Below, in pieces: positions 17,121 to 26,961 of a stretch of DNA of 33,197 nt (positions within the stretch are counted from its first letter, which is position 1; every line of letters begins with the position of its first letter). The DNA lies in NCBI GenBank assembly GCA_902790465.1, contig CADASF010000028.1:1-33197 (forward strand), written 5' to 3'. The DNA is from an uncultured bacterium (GTDB lineage Bacteria; Vulcanimicrobiota; CADAWZ01). Under the pieces are notes generated by a model, which was given only the letters and a program-made list of their open reading frames with translations, ran no database searches and was not told where the DNA came from. Made by a program: the position numbers and the translations under genes.

Positions 17121-17809
17121 TGGAGTCTATCAAAAATAATATTGATGGTGTTTTAAATAGAATTAGAATTGCCGAGAAAAAAGCAAATGTTGAACCAAAT
17201 TCAGTGAAATTGCTTGCAGTCAGTAAGACTATGCCAACAGAATATGTTAAAACAGCTATTGATTGTGGTTTAAAAGAATTTGGTGAAAATTATATACAAG
17301 AGGGAATCCAAAAAGCAGAATTATTTCAAGATTATGCAACTTGGCATTTCATAGGTCATCTTCAAAAAAATAAAGTGAAACTTGCAGTTGCTCATTTTGA
17401 TGTTATTCAAACGATAGATTCGATTGAACTTGCAGAAAAAATAAGCCGTGTTGCTGTTGAACTTGGAAGAAAATTGGATGTTTTTATCGAAGTTCATTTT
17501 GGTGATGAATCAACCAAAACAGGTTTTCTTCCTAAAGATGCAGAAAAAAATGCCCAAAAAATTGCTTGCCTTGAAAATATCAACTTAAAAGGGCTCATGA
17601 CAATACCACCTTTGACAGAGGATCCGAATGACAATAGATGTCATTTTGAAAATCTTAGGAAAATGTCAGAAAGAATATTTGCAGGTTGTAATTTTAAACC
17701 TGTCTTATCAATGGGCATGACAGCTGATTTAGAGGTGGCAATTTCAGAGGGATCAAATATGGTCAGAGTTGGTACAGGTATTTTTGGACCTCGCAAAATC
17801 AAAAAGTAA
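17120..17809 (+). CDS. yggS: YggS family PLP homeostasis protein
   Basis: This 229-residue protein matches the YggS/PLPBP family in length and motifs: LLAVSKTMP with PLP lysine Lys36, FGENYIQEG, WHFIGHLQKNK, GLMTIPP, and the C-terminal LSMGMTADLEVAISEGSNMVRVGTGIFGPR. It binds PLP without known catalysis and buffers B6 and amino-acid homeostasis in the cytosol. The start ATG 17120 shares its A with the pilT stop codon (TAATG), so the two are translationally coupled. In many bacteria yggS sits beside pilT, so this pairing is conserved although its meaning is unclear. A strong shared terminator follows. Confidence 0.93.
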   Translation: MESIKNNIDGVLNRIRIAEKKANVEPNSVKLLAVSKTMPTEYVKTAIDCGLKEFGENYIQEGIQKAELFQDYATWHFIGHLQKNKVKLAVAHFDVIQTIDSIELAEKISRVAVELGRKLDVFIEVHFGDESTKTGFLPKDAEKNAQKIACLENINLKGLMTIPPLTEDPNDNRCHFENLRKMSERIFAGCNFKPVLSMGMTADLEVAISEGSNMVRVGTGIFGPRKIKK

Positions 17810-17810
17810 T

Positions 17811-17848
17811 AAAAAAAGTGGCTATGAAATTTCATAGCCACTTTTTTT
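17811..17848. terminator. Bidirectional terminator
   Basis: A near-perfect palindromic hairpin with core AGTGGCTATGAAAT paired to ATTTCATAGCCACT and flanked by A7 and T7. It lies between the convergent yggS and acidic hypothetical gene ends and can serve both strands. Confidence 0.9.
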
Positions 17849-17855
17849 ATTACTA

Positions 17856-18380
17856 CTAAATATTAAAATATTCGAGTATCTCGTCTTCTTCTATTGGTTC
17901 CATACAAAAAACCCATGTTGAATCTGTATTCCAAAGAACACAATAATCTGTCAATACTTCATCATCTTCGAGATCGTAATCTTCTTCATCATTTTCATAA
18001 ATGACATCTGCCATTTTAACAACTGTTTCTTCTGTTGGAAGATCTCCAACTTTGCCTTCTACATCTATTGTTCTAAGACCTCTTTCAATTTGTACATCAT
18101 CAAAAGATTTCCAGTCATTAAAAATTTCATTTGCAGCTTCTTCAAAACTTCTTGTGTCATTTGGGTCTAAATCTGAGAGAATATCATAAGTTGTCTCATC
18201 ATCATCTTCAGTTTCACCTTCACTGAATATCTCTCTGATTATAAAACTTTCTCCACTGTCAGATTTCAATCTCCAAAGAGTTACATCAATATCCTCAGAT
18301 TGAAGAGTTACTCTTCCTGTTATTTTGGCTGGTCCATCTAAGAATTCTCCAGTCATTCCTATTTTAAGTAAACTGTCCAA
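17856..18380 (-). CDS. Acidic hypothetical protein
   Basis: About 174 residues, strongly acidic in the middle and near the C-terminus (EGETEDDDETTYD, YENDEEDYDLEDDE). The start looks beta-rich: LKIGMTGEFLDGPAKITGRV, VTLWRLKSDSGESFIIRE. That opening resembles small beta-barrel domains of the DUF4178 type, but I do not regard this as established. There is no signal peptide or membrane segment. The start is uncertain: TTG 18380 (GGAG about 14 nt upstream) or ATG 18356. It follows the coiled-coil gene by 22 nt in the same transcript, so the two products may act together. Function unknown. Confidence 0.65.
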   Translation of the reverse strand: MDSLLKIGMTGEFLDGPAKITGRVTLQSEDIDVTLWRLKSDSGESFIIREIFSEGETEDDDETTYDILSDLDPNDTRSFEEAANEIFNDWKSFDDVQIERGLRTIDVEGKVGDLPTEETVVKMADVIYENDEEDYDLEDDEVLTDYCVLWNTDSTWVFCMEPIEEDEILEYFNI

Positions 18381-18402
18381 TTTTAGCTAAACGCTCCTTT
18401 TA

Positions 18403-19779
18403 TTATTTCTGTTTTTTTAGTTTATTTAATTCTCCGATCATTGCTGAATATTCATCTTTTGATTCAACAAGTCTTTTTCCTGCTTTGCTTATTGCTTCGA
18501 CAAATTCCATTTTTGTAATTTCATCGAAAATATCTGTATCATCTTCTGTTTTTCCAACTCTTGCAAGGGCTTTCTTGATCAAAAATTCTGCAGATTCTTT
18601 ACCAATAAATTTATGTATTATCTCATAGGATTTATTGACAAAACTTCCATCTTCAAATACATTTTCTTCTTCATCAAGAAGTTTATTTGCTCTCGCCATA
18701 AAGTCTTGTTGCATATTTTCATTTAGAGTTTCAAGTTTTGTTACTTGGTCTAAAAGTCCTTCTTTTTCGCTTTCCAACTGTTTTATTTTTTCTTCTTGTT
18801 TCTTTATTGTATTTTTACTTGTTACAACTTCAAGACTATTTTTCTCTCTTTCTATATTTAGTTTCTCTAATCTTGATTTTGTATCTTCAAGTTCTAATAC
18901 TTTTGATTTGAGTTCCTGTCTTGAAATCTCAAGGAATGTATTTTGCTCTCTCAATTTATTTTCAAGATCAAGTATTCTCTTTTTCTGTGCTTCTTCAACT
19001 TCTTTTGCTTTAGCAATTTTCTCTTTTTCTATTTTGTCATACTTGTCAATTTTTGATTTTAATTCTGCTATGCGATCTTCTGAATCCATAAGTTCGAATG
19101 CTAATTCACTATTTTTTTCAGCTAACATTGAACTTTTTGTCTTTAACTCTATATTTGCCTTTTCAAGTTCTTGATTTATTTTAATCAATGTAACATCTGA
19201 AAGTCTATCTTGCTTTCCACTTTTTCCTGCTTTTCCATTTGATGCATATTCAAGTGAATTTATCTTTTTTTGTAATCCTGATATCTTATCAGATACAATT
19301 TTTAAAAGATCTAAATTCAATTTTTCCATATTCTTTTGTGTTACACAATTTTCTTCATCATCTTCAGGATCTATGCGTACAAAAAATATGAAAGAATCCT
19401 CATCACTTGGTTCTGGAACAACAGAACATCTTGAAAATGCCTCAGCACCTATTGCAGATATAAGACCTTCTAAAAAAGATATTTCAAATATATCATCATT
19501 TGCCAAAGCTGTTGGAATTATTATTATAGTCAAAGAATTATCTTCTATATCAGTTGCTTCACTCTTGCAATCGAGAAATTCAGATACATTATCAAGTATT
19601 TTTCTGAATTTGTTTATTCCCTCTCCTATCCCAAATTCAGAGGAAATCAATCTCCCTATCTGAAGTCCAACTTCTGTCATATATGATTCACGATCGTCAT
19701 GAACATAATGCTTTTTTAGAAATCCAAAAAGTTCTGTAACAAACTTTTTGAAAACTACTTTACTAAGAGTGTCTATCAT
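18403..19779 (-). CDS. Coiled-coil protein with a possible V4R-like N-terminal domain
   Basis: A 458-residue cytosolic protein in three parts. Residues 1-150 form a globular domain (VGLQIGRLISSEFGIGEG, then FEISFLEGLISAIGAEAF); the pattern of a GR helix, a beta strand and a late EGLISAIG helix is reminiscent of V4R/hydrocarbon-binding domains, but this is only a resemblance. Residues about 165-375 are continuous coiled coil rich in Lys, Glu and Leu. Residues 380-458 form a helical C-terminal domain (SYEIIHKFIGKESAEFLIKK). AAGGAG lies 10 nt before ATG 19779. It is flanked by queC (24 nt upstream) and the acidic protein (22 nt downstream). Function unknown; a scaffold or sensor is possible. Confidence 0.7.
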   Translation of the reverse strand: MIDTLSKVVFKKFVTELFGFLKKHYVHDDRESYMTEVGLQIGRLISSEFGIGEGINKFRKILDNVSEFLDCKSEATDIEDNSLTIIIIPTALANDDIFEISFLEGLISAIGAEAFSRCSVVPEPSDEDSFIFFVRIDPEDDEENCVTQKNMEKLNLDLLKIVSDKISGLQKKINSLEYASNGKAGKSGKQDRLSDVTLIKINQELEKANIELKTKSSMLAEKNSELAFELMDSEDRIAELKSKIDKYDKIEKEKIAKAKEVEEAQKKRILDLENKLREQNTFLEISRQELKSKVLELEDTKSRLEKLNIEREKNSLEVVTSKNTIKKQEEKIKQLESEKEGLLDQVTKLETLNENMQQDFMARANKLLDEEENVFEDGSFVNKSYEIIHKFIGKESAEFLIKKALARVGKTEDDTDIFDEITKMEFVEAISKAGKRLVESKDEYSAMIGELNKLKKQK

Positions 19780-19803
19780 CGAAACGCTCTCCTTTTACAT
19801 GTT

Positions 19804-20499
19804 TTAATATATCTCAATTCTATATTTAGCAGGATCTTTTATTCCTGCCTCTTTAAATCCATTTAATCGAAGTTTACACGATTCGCATGTACCACAAGCA
19901 CCTAAATTTGGATCATAGTCATAACAGGTTACAGTCTCTGCATAATCAACACCTAATTTTATTCCTGTTTGTATTATCTCTTTTTTTGTCATGTTTTCAA
20001 GTGGTGAATGTATTTTTATTTTATTTCCTGTCTTTTTGACAATACTTGCAGATATGTTTGCCATGTTTTCAAATGCTTTTATAAATTCAGGTGTGCAGTC
20101 TGGATAACCACTGAAGTCAACAGAATTTACACCGATGAAAATATCAAAACAATTTATAGTCTCTGAATATCCAAGTGCATAAGATAGAAATATTACATTT
20201 CTTGCTGGTACATAAGTTATTGGAATTTCCTTGCCTATGTCTTCAATTTTTTTGTCTTTAGGAACTGCTATATCAGCAGTTAACGCACTTCCTCCGAGTT
20301 GACCAACGCCAGATTTTATGATTTTGTGTTCTTTAAATCCAAATCTTTTAGCTGTCTTTTTAGCGACTTCAAGCTCGCCTTTATGCCTTTGATCATAATC
20401 AAAAGAAATCCCATATAATTCGTAATTTTGATTTTTTGCAATAGCCGAAACTGTTGTTGAATCAAGACCACCGCTTAATAGTATTATAGCTTTTTTCAT
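19804..20499 (-). CDS. queC: 7-cyano-7-deazaguanine synthase
   Basis: A full-length (231 residues) QueC. The ATP pyrophosphatase P-loop is LLSGGLDSTT (8-17), followed by SFDYDQRHKGE. PARNVIFLSYALGYSE and GYPDCTPEFIKAF are family signatures, and the zinc site is YDYDPNLGACGTCESC with three clustered cysteines near the C-terminus plus Cys191. It converts 7-carboxy-7-deazaguanine to preQ0 in queuosine synthesis. No other que gene is nearby, and no preQ1 riboswitch is visible in the 89-nt gap upstream. It is first in a transcript with the coiled-coil and acidic hypothetical genes, whose links to queuosine are unknown. Confidence 0.95.
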   Translation of the reverse strand: MKKAIILLSGGLDSTTVSAIAKNQNYELYGISFDYDQRHKGELEVAKKTAKRFGFKEHKIIKSGVGQLGGSALTADIAVPKDKKIEDIGKEIPITYVPARNVIFLSYALGYSETINCFDIFIGVNSVDFSGYPDCTPEFIKAFENMANISASIVKKTGNKIKIHSPLENMTKKEIIQTGIKLGVDYAETVTCYDYDPNLGACGTCESCKLRLNGFKEAGIKDPAKYRIEIY

Positions 20500-20588
20500 T
20501 TTTTTCCTCCGTTATTTAAAGGATCGCAAAATTTTATTAATGAATAATATATATATTTCAAATATAAATAATTTTGGAGTGTTTTTTT

Positions 20589-22592
20589 ATGGATTACAAA
20601 ATATTTACAGAACTTATAATCATTTCTGTTCTTGCAATACCTGTTGTTTTAATTTGTAGAAAATTAAAAATTCCTGTAATTGTCGGTTTTTTGTTCGCAG
20701 GAATTATTATAAATCCTTCTGCAGACTTTTTCAAGATTATGGATCAAGAAAGAATCAAACTTTTAGCAGATTTTGGTGTTATATGTCTTATGTTTACTAT
20801 TGGTCTTGAATCTTCCTTTAAACAATTAAAAGAACTGAGAAAGCCTCTTTTGATAGGTGGAAGTCTGCAAGTAGGACTCACAATATTAGTTGTGGGAGCT
20901 ATTTTTTACTATTTTTTTAAACAGAGAATTCAGGTCTCTATTTTCTATGGCTGTGTTATTTCTCTGAGCAGTACTGCACTTGTTCTTTCATTTTTACAAA
21001 AAAATGGCGATATAAGTCTACCTTATGGTAGAATAAGTGTTACAATACTGATTTATCAAGATATTGCCTCTGTGCTCATGGTTATTCTATTTCCATTATT
21101 GGGAGAAAATACAGGTGGACTATCTACATCGCAAATGCTTCTAAATTTAGGAAAAAATCTTTTGATTCTTCTTATTTTTTCTTTTGTCTGTTATAAATGG
21201 ATAATTCCAAAATTACTATATCATGTAGCAAAAACTCAGAGTAGAGAACTATTTATATTGTCAGTAATGTTTATATTCTTCACATTTGTTGCAGTATGTG
21301 GTTCTTTATCCATATCACTTGCACTTGGAGCATTTATTGCTGGTCTTTTAATTGCAGAATCACCTTATAATCACAGGGCTATGGGCGGAATAATGCCTTT
21401 TAAAGATTTATTTACAAGTATTTTCTTTGTTTCTATAGGAATCATGCTCGATTTGGATTTTGCAATAGACAATTTATTAATAATAGTTGTATCTGCTCTT
21501 CTTGTACTCATTATAAAATCTATTATAGGCGGAATAGCTGTATATGTTTTAAAATATCCTCTTAAAGTTGCTTTTTTAGCTGGATTAGCTATTTGCCAAA
21601 TAGGAGAATTTTCTTTTGTTTTATTTAATATGGGTTATAAAAATCTTGGAGTTATAAATGAAAGTCAACTAAATTATCTTTTGGGAATTGCAATTATGAC
21701 CATGATTTTTACTCCTTTTATACTTCAATATGCTCCCAAGATTTATGATATGTTTGCTAAAATATTTAAATTAAATGATGTTGCTGAAGATTCTAACACA
21801 GCCGAAGAGCTTTCAGGTCATGTCGTAATAATCGGTTTTGGAGTAGTAGGAAGAAGAGTTGCATTTGGAGCAAAAATGGCAGGTCTTAAATATTGTGTTA
21901 TTGAATCAAATCCAGATACTGTAAAAAGGGAACAGGCAAAAGGAGTACCTATTTTTTATGGTGATGCAACACAAGAATCTGTTTTAGAGTTTGCAAAAAT
22001 AGGAAAAGCATCTGTTGCTGCAATAACTATTCCAGGAAATAGTAGAACAGAAGAGATGACTGAACAAATTCGCAATTTGAACAAAGATATAAATCTTCTT
22101 GTTAGGGCAAAATTTGAGTCTTCTATAAAAAATTTAATTGATGCGGGTGCTACTTATGCAATAGCTGATGAAAAAGAGACATCTTTTGAAATGCTTTCAA
22201 GAATTTTGAGGCTTTCAAATGTTTCTAATCAAAATATCAGAAATATTGTTGAAGCTCAAAGTAATTCTGATTCAGATTCTTTGATTTCTGATCCTGTCAA
22301 AACTGCAAAAACAGTACAAAAAAGTATTCTTGCAAATGTTGTTATTTCCAAATCTTTTAAATATATTGGAAAAACTTTGCAAGAGATGGATTTTAGAAAT
22401 AAATTTGATCTCAGTGTTTTGACTATAGAAAAAAAGAAGGGAGAACCTGAAGCAGCAAGTCCAAATGATGTAATAAAGGCAGGATATAGTCTTCTTGTTT
22501 TAGGTAAAAAAGACAAAATTGCCGATTTTGCAGATATGCAACTAAGAAAAAATGAATTTGAAGGCGATTCGGCACATGATAGAACAATTTAG
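20589..22592 (+). CDS. CPA2 family cation/proton antiporter with RCK (TrkA-N/C) domains
   Basis: A 667-residue KefB/C-like transporter. Residues 1 to about 385 are a Na+/H+ exchanger membrane domain of about 12 segments (RKLKIPVIVGFLFAGIII, FTIGLESSFKQLKEL, SLSSTALVLSFL, LALGAFIAGLLIAESPY, FFVSIGIMLDLDF). The cytosolic part follows: TrkA-N Rossmann domain GHVVIIGFGVVGRRVA, and a TrkA-C domain around SKSFKYIGKTLQEMDF to GYSLLVLGKK. It exchanges K+ or Na+ for protons at the inner membrane, gated by nucleotide binding. ATG 20589 is preferred over the in-frame TTG 20574 because GGAG stands 9 nt before it. It is divergent from queC. Endonuclease IV follows in the same direction after 53 nt. Confidence 0.9.
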   Translation: MDYKIFTELIIISVLAIPVVLICRKLKIPVIVGFLFAGIIINPSADFFKIMDQERIKLLADFGVICLMFTIGLESSFKQLKELRKPLLIGGSLQVGLTILVVGAIFYYFFKQRIQVSIFYGCVISLSSTALVLSFLQKNGDISLPYGRISVTILIYQDIASVLMVILFPLLGENTGGLSTSQMLLNLGKNLLILLIFSFVCYKWIIPKLLYHVAKTQSRELFILSVMFIFFTFVAVCGSLSISLALGAFIAGLLIAESPYNHRAMGGIMPFKDLFTSIFFVSIGIMLDLDFAIDNLLIIVVSALLVLIIKSIIGGIAVYVLKYPLKVAFLAGLAICQIGEFSFVLFNMGYKNLGVINESQLNYLLGIAIMTMIFTPFILQYAPKIYDMFAKIFKLNDVAEDSNTAEELSGHVVIIGFGVVGRRVAFGAKMAGLKYCVIESNPDTVKREQAKGVPIFYGDATQESVLEFAKIGKASVAAITIPGNSRTEEMTEQIRNLNKDINLLVRAKFESSIKNLIDAGATYAIADEKETSFEMLSRILRLSNVSNQNIRNIVEAQSNSDSDSLISDPVKTAKTVQKSILANVVISKSFKYIGKTLQEMDFRNKFDLSVLTIEKKKGEPEAASPNDVIKAGYSLLVLGKKDKIADFADMQLRKNEFEGDSAHDRTI

Positions 22593-22645
22593 AATTTAAC
22601 AACACGCCATATTTGCAATAGACAGAAAGGGACGGAAGAGACGGA

Positions 22646-23488
22646 ATGTCGATGAAATTAAAAATAGGTTGCCATCTCTCATTTTCACAGGGATATGTTG
22701 ACATGGCAAATACAGCTATTGAGATAAATGCAAATACATTTGCATTTTTTACAAGAAATCCACGAGGTGGAAGTGCTAAAGCAATAAAGAGAGAAGATGT
22801 TGATTCTTTTTTGGAAATGGCAGAAAGACATGATTTTGCCAAACTCGTTGCACATTCACCATATACTTTAAATGCCTGTTCTGCTGATCCTTCGATAAGG
22901 GATTTTGCAATTAGAACAATGAGTGAAGATTTGGAGAGAATGGAATATACTCCAAACAACTATTATAATTTTCATCCAGGTAGTCATGTAAAACAGGGAG
23001 TAGAAATTGGAATTGATTTTATCTGTCAAATGTTAAATACTGTTTTGAAAGCAAATCAGACAACTATAGTTTTGCTTGAAACAATGTCTGGAAAAGGTTC
23101 AGAAGTTGGCAGAACTTTTGAAGAGTTGAAACAGATAATAGACAGAGTTGAGCTTAACAAAAAATTGGGTGTCTGTTTTGATACTTGCCATGTTTGGGAT
23201 GCAGGTTATGATATTGTAAATAATTTAGATGGTGTCTTGGAAGAATTTGACAAGATAATTGGTATAGACAGACTAAAAGCCATTCATTTGAATGACAGTA
23301 AAAATCCATGTTCTGCACATAAAGATAGACATGAATTGATTGGAATGGGACATATTGGAAATGATGCAATAATTCGAATCATAAACCATCCAAAATTGCG
23401 AGACCTTCCATTTATTTTAGAAACTCCAAACAACCTTGACGGCTATGCAAAAGAAATTAAATTTTTGAGAAACAACTATAATGAGTAA
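22646..23488 (+). CDS. nfo: Endonuclease IV (deoxyribonuclease IV)
   Basis: A full-length (280 residues) AP-endonuclease TIM barrel. Metal-ligand motifs occur in order: [73 protein letters not shown] and FILETPN. It cuts DNA at abasic sites during base-excision repair. MSMKLK starts at ATG 22646; GGGACGGAAGAGACGGA upstream provides a loose SD. It follows the antiporter gene by 53 nt and ends at a strong terminator shared with meaB. No functional link to the transporter is apparent. Confidence 0.95.
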   Translation: MSMKLKIGCHLSFSQGYVDMANTAIEINANTFAFFTRNPRGGSAKAIKREDVDSFLEMAERHDFAKLVAHSPYTLNACSADPSIRDFAIRTMSEDLERMEYTPNNYYNFHPGSHVKQGVEIGIDFICQMLNTVLKANQTTIVLLETMSGKGSEVGRTFEELKQIIDRVELNKKLGVCFDTCHVWDAGYDIVNNLDGVLEEFDKIIGIDRLKAIHLNDSKNPCSAHKDRHELIGMGHIGNDAIIRIINHPKLRDLPFILETPNNLDGYAKEIKFLRNNYNE

Positions 23489-23491
23489 ATG

Positions 23492-23533
23492 AAAAAGTTC
23501 CAGTTGAGAAAATGTTCTCAGCTGGAACTTTTT
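23492..23533. terminator. Bidirectional terminator between nfo and meaB
   Basis: An 18-pair stem (AAAAAGTTCCAGTTGAGAA against TTCTCAGCTGGAACTTTTT, one wobble pair) with an AATG loop and A/T runs at each side, placed between convergent genes. Confidence 0.9.
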
Positions 23534-23542
23534 GCTTATATT

Positions 23543-24478
23543 TTACATCTTTACCAAGTTTTTTAGCTCTTCTGTCAGATATACTTTTCCGTCTGTCATA
23601 TTCAAAATTGAATCAATACCACCTAATTTTTTGATTTTTTCTTCTGTGATTTTTTCGATTTCGCTTTTTATGAGATCATAAATATCTCTTCTTTTTCTGT
23701 TAAGTCTTCTTTCATCGAGTATTTTTTCTTTTTTGAAATAATCAACACGCTTTTTTATTTCCGAATAGACATTTTCAAAATCATCATCTCTTGTGCTACA
23801 ACATTTTATTACTGGAATTGATGTGTCTGTGTAATTCAATTTTAAAGTTTGCTTTAATTCAAGTTCAAGTTTATCTGCCCCAGCCAAATCACTTTTATTT
23901 ACAACAAAAATATCTGCAATTTCAAGGATACCTGCTTTTAGTGCTTGTATGTCATCTCCAAAACCAGGTGCTAAAATTACGGCTGTCATATCGGCTGTTT
24001 TTGAAATTTCTGTTTCAGATTGACCAACTCCAACAGTTTCTACTATTATTACATCCATTCCGAATGCGTCCATAAGTGAAACTATTCTTGATGTTTTTAG
24101 AGAAAGACCGCCTAAAGCACCTCGTGAGCCAAGACTTCTCATAAATACATTTTCATCTTTTGTGTGAACTCTCATTCTTATTCTGTCGCCTAAAACTGCT
24201 CCACCTGTAAATGGACTTGAAGGATCGACTGCAATTATTCCAATTTTTAGATTTTGTTTTCTTAGTTCTGTTACAAAAGATGATGTAAATGTACTTTTTC
24301 CTGCACCAGGTGGACCTGTTATTCCAAGTATAAAAGCATTTCCTGTTTTTTCTTCTATTTTGGAAATTATCTCTTCAGCACCATTTAGATCGTTTTCAAC
24401 AATTGTTATGCCTCTTGCAAGAACAGACCTATCCCCTGATAATATTCCATTTATTATAAATTCAGGATTATTCTTCAT
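23543..24478 (-). CDS. meaB: Methylmalonyl-CoA mutase-associated GTPase MeaB
   Basis: A 311-residue MeaB/ArgK G3E GTPase. Walker A is GPPGAGKST (55-63), followed by [22 protein letters not shown], the [14 protein letters not shown] switch region, [13 protein letters not shown], and the base-specificity motif VNKSD. It protects and reloads the cobalamin cofactor of methylmalonyl-CoA mutase. Its ATG overlaps the end of the B12-binding subunit gene (start 24478, stop of the neighbour at 24468), so translation is coupled. It is last gene of the mutase cassette. Confidence 0.95.
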   Translation of the reverse strand: MKNNPEFIINGILSGDRSVLARGITIVENDLNGAEEIISKIEEKTGNAFILGITGPPGAGKSTFTSSFVTELRKQNLKIGIIAVDPSSPFTGGAVLGDRIRMRVHTKDENVFMRSLGSRGALGGLSLKTSRIVSLMDAFGMDVIIVETVGVGQSETEISKTADMTAVILAPGFGDDIQALKAGILEIADIFVVNKSDLAGADKLELELKQTLKLNYTDTSIPVIKCCSTRDDDFENVYSEIKKRVDYFKKEKILDERRLNRKRRDIYDLIKSEIEKITEEKIKKLGGIDSILNMTDGKVYLTEELKNLVKM

Positions 24479-24869
24479 CGCATTTTACATTTTCTTTTAT
24501 GAAATTGATGAGTTCTTCTGTTTTTGAGCCTGGTGTGAATATCTCTTTTATTCCTTTTTCTTTCAAGAATGGAATATCGCTCTCAGGAATAACTCCACCA
24601 CCAACAACAAGTCTATCGCCAAGACCTTTTTCTTTTAGGAGTTCAACAACCTTTGGAAATAGGGTATTGTGAGCCCCTGACAACAAACTCATAGCTATTA
24701 CATCTGCATCTTCTTCTTGGGCTATTACAGCTATATCTTCAGGTGTCTGTCTTATTCCTGTATATATTACTTCAAATCCTGCATCTCTCAATGCTCTTGC
24801 AATTACTTTTGCCCCTCTGTCATGACCATCAAGTCCAGGCTTTGCAACGATTACTTTTATTTTTTTCAT
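24468..24869 (-). CDS. mcmA2: Methylmalonyl-CoA mutase, B12-binding small subunit
   Basis: A 133-residue stand-alone cobalamin-binding domain. The DxHxxG cobalamin motif is DGHDRG (Asp14, His16, Gly19) in [18 protein letters not shown], followed by [12 protein letters not shown] and [10 protein letters not shown], the remaining cofactor-contact segments. ATG 24869 is the start because AAGGAG lies 6 nt upstream; a longer in-frame extension to 24926 exists but has no SD. The subunit pairs with the separate catalytic subunit encoded upstream at 25191-26837, the two-subunit arrangement seen in many archaea and some bacteria. A 117-bp inverted-repeat element lies in the gap between the two genes. 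Confidence 0.95.
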   Translation of the reverse strand: MKKIKVIVAKPGLDGHDRGAKVIARALRDAGFEVIYTGIRQTPEDIAVIAQEEDADVIAMSLLSGAHNTLFPKVVELLKEKGLGDRLVVGGGVIPESDIPFLKEKGIKEIFTPGSKTEELINFIKENVKCDEE

Positions 24870-25190
24870 GATTATCTCCTTATTTTTTAGTCCTATGCTG
24901 TTAATAATGTCTCTTTGTATTGTCAATTTTTCCTAACGGAAGTCAATTTTTGTTGTTTAATTTTGCAATTATGGCAATTTTTAAAAATAATAAATAATAT
25001 AAGAAAAATAAACTATTTTAGTTTGGGGTGTAATGCGGGCAAATTAACTCCTTGCAAGCAAGGAGAAAAAATACTGGAACTGCATCATGAGCGAAGCGAG
25101 TGTTAAAGTGAGTGTACTATACCCCAAACTAAATTTACACTATTTTTGAAAATTATTATGAACTAAAAAATTGATTTCCGCATCTTGGTA
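24870..25190. other. 320-nt gap inside the mutase cassette
   Basis: No gene is supported here. The gap contains the inverted-repeat element 25017-25133, AT-rich flanks, and a likely leader for the B12-binding subunit. The gap is long for two subunits of one enzyme, which elsewhere are usually adjacent. I see no clear sigma-70 promoter. Confidence 0.5.
25017..25133. mobile_element. 117-bp inverted-repeat element (MITE-like or structured RNA)
   Basis: TTTAGTTTGGGGT (25017-25029) is perfectly repeated in inverse orientation as ACCCCAAACTAAA (25121-25133). Inside is a second 8-bp hairpin CTCCTTGC/GCAAGGAG (25048-25065). ACTATTTT occurs on both flanks (about 25013 and 25139), a possible target duplication, though it overlaps the repeat ends. 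The interior has no reading frame of note and is less AT-rich than its surroundings. It could be a non-autonomous transposon or a folded RNA in the mutase transcript. Confidence 0.6.
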
Positions 25191-26837
25191 CTATATATTT
25201 GTATGTGGCTCATATTCCCCAAATACATCTCTCATAACTCTGCAAATTTCTCCAAGTGTAGCATAAGTCTTTACACATTTCAAAATAACAGGCATGAGAT
25301 TTACATTTTCATCTCCACATGCAGTGCGAAGCTCTTCAAGAGACATTTTAACAGCCTCGTTATCTCTTTCAGCTCTCAATTTAGCAAGTTTCTCTTTTTG
25401 GAGTTCCCCAGCTGTTGCATCTATTCTCATCAAATTTTTGACAGGTGGCTCTTCAATCTGGAATTTATTTACACCAACAATAATTCTATCATTATTTTCT
25501 ACTTCTTTTTGCCATTTATAAGCACTGTCTTGAATCTCTTTTTGAATATATCCAGCTTCTATTGCCTCTACAGCACCACCCATTTTTTCAATTTTATCAA
25601 TATATTCAAGTGCTTCTTTTTCGATTTTGTCAGTGATTGCTTCTACATAATATGAGCCTGCAAGTGGATCGATTACATCCGCAAGACCTGATTCATAGGC
25701 CACAATTTGTTGAGTTCTCAAAGCTGTTCTTACTGATTCTTCTGTTGGAAGAGCAAGAGCCTCATCTCTTGAATTTGTATGAAGTGATTGTGTTCCACCT
25801 AATACTGCAGCCACTGTCTGAAGTGTTACTCTTACGATGTTGTTGTCAGGTTGTTGTGCTGTGAGCATTGAACCTGCTGTCTGAGTATGGAATCTCAATT
25901 TCATTGATTTTGAGCTTTTTGCATTGAATTTTTCCTTCATTATTCTTGCCCAAATTCTTCTTGCTGCTCTAAATTTGCCAACTTCTTCAAGAACATTGTT
26001 GTGAGCATTCCAGAAAAATGAAAGTCTGCCTGCGAATGTATCTACATCAAGCCCTGCTTTTACTGCAGCTTTTACATAGGCGATTCCGTCAGCAATGGTG
26101 AATGCGATTTCTTGTGCTGCTGTTGAGCCTGCTTCTCTTATGTGATAGCCAGAAATGCTTATCGTGTTCCAAAGTGGAACATTTGTTGAACAATATGCAA
26201 ATATATCTGTTATCAATCTCATAGAAGGTTTTGGAGGGAATATATATGTTCCTCTTGCTGCATATTCTTTCAATATGTCATTTTGAATTGTTCCACTTAG
26301 AGATGTTGACGGATTTCCCTGTTTTTCAGCAACTGCTATGTACATTGCAAGTAGTACAGAAGCAGGAGCATTTATTGTCATTGATGTTGAAACCTTGCTC
26401 AAATCTATTCCATCAAACAATATCTCCATATCTTTTAAGCTATCTATAGCAACTCCTACTTTTCCAACTTCACCTTCTGAAATTGGATCGTCTGAATCGT
26501 AACCAATTTGGGTTGGAAGATCAAATGCACATGAAAGACCTGTCTGTCCCTGTTCGAGAAGATATTTGTATCTCTTGTTTGATTCTTCAGCAGTTGCAAA
26601 ACCTGCATATTGTCTCATTGTCCAAAGTCTGCCTCTGTACATTGTAGGCTGAACTCCTCTTGTATAAGGATATTCACCTGGAAATCCGATGTCCTCTACA
26701 TAGTCAAGATTTTCAATGTCTGTTGGTGTATATAACCTTTTTTCTTCAAATGTCTTTCTCTCAGGATGTTTTTCAAGTGTTTTTTGAACAGAATTTTCCC
26801 ATTTTTCTTGTTGTTGTTTTATATCTTCAATACTCAT
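25191..26837 (-). CDS. mcmA1: Methylmalonyl-CoA mutase, catalytic large subunit
   Basis: A 548-residue TIM-barrel mutase subunit without a fused B12 domain. Diagnostic segments are [21 protein letters not shown] (broken here by no gaps), [89 protein letters not shown] and [13 protein letters not shown]. It interconverts methylmalonyl-CoA and succinyl-CoA with adenosylcobalamin, supporting propionate formation or consumption. GAGG precedes ATG 26837. The small subunit and MeaB follow on the same strand. No epimerase or carboxylase gene lies in the window, so the rest of the pathway is elsewhere. Confidence 0.95.
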   Translation of the reverse strand: MSIEDIKQQQEKWENSVQKTLEKHPERKTFEEKRLYTPTDIENLDYVEDIGFPGEYPYTRGVQPTMYRGRLWTMRQYAGFATAEESNKRYKYLLEQGQTGLSCAFDLPTQIGYDSDDPISEGEVGKVGVAIDSLKDMEILFDGIDLSKVSTSMTINAPASVLLAMYIAVAEKQGNPSTSLSGTIQNDILKEYAARGTYIFPPKPSMRLITDIFAYCSTNVPLWNTISISGYHIREAGSTAAQEIAFTIADGIAYVKAAVKAGLDVDTFAGRLSFFWNAHNNVLEEVGKFRAARRIWARIMKEKFNAKSSKSMKLRFHTQTAGSMLTAQQPDNNIVRVTLQTVAAVLGGTQSLHTNSRDEALALPTEESVRTALRTQQIVAYESGLADVIDPLAGSYYVEAITDKIEKEALEYIDKIEKMGGAVEAIEAGYIQKEIQDSAYKWQKEVENNDRIIVGVNKFQIEEPPVKNLMRIDATAGELQKEKLAKLRAERDNEAVKMSLEELRTACGDENVNLMPVILKCVKTYATLGEICRVMRDVFGEYEPHTNI

Positions 26838-26961
26838 TTTTTACCTCGCTTTTTTATTGTCTTTGAATAACTTTATTTTTTTTTTACTTTTTCCTTTTTC
26901 TTCAAGGTTTTTTTATAATAATAGAAGAATTTTAGTAAATAATGGAAAGGTGGGACTTCGG

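Noticed and set aside
20500-20588. preQ1 riboswitch before queC
   Set aside because: No C-rich loop or H-type pseudoknot pattern is visible in the 89-nt gap.
24870-24926. 19-residue N-terminal extension of the B12-binding subunit
   Set aside because: The internal ATG 24869 has AAGGAG at ideal spacing and begins at the conserved domain edge; the extension lacks an SD.
26838-26961. Cobalamin riboswitch near the mutase genes
   Set aside because: The gap is too short and AT-rich and shows no B12-box sequence.
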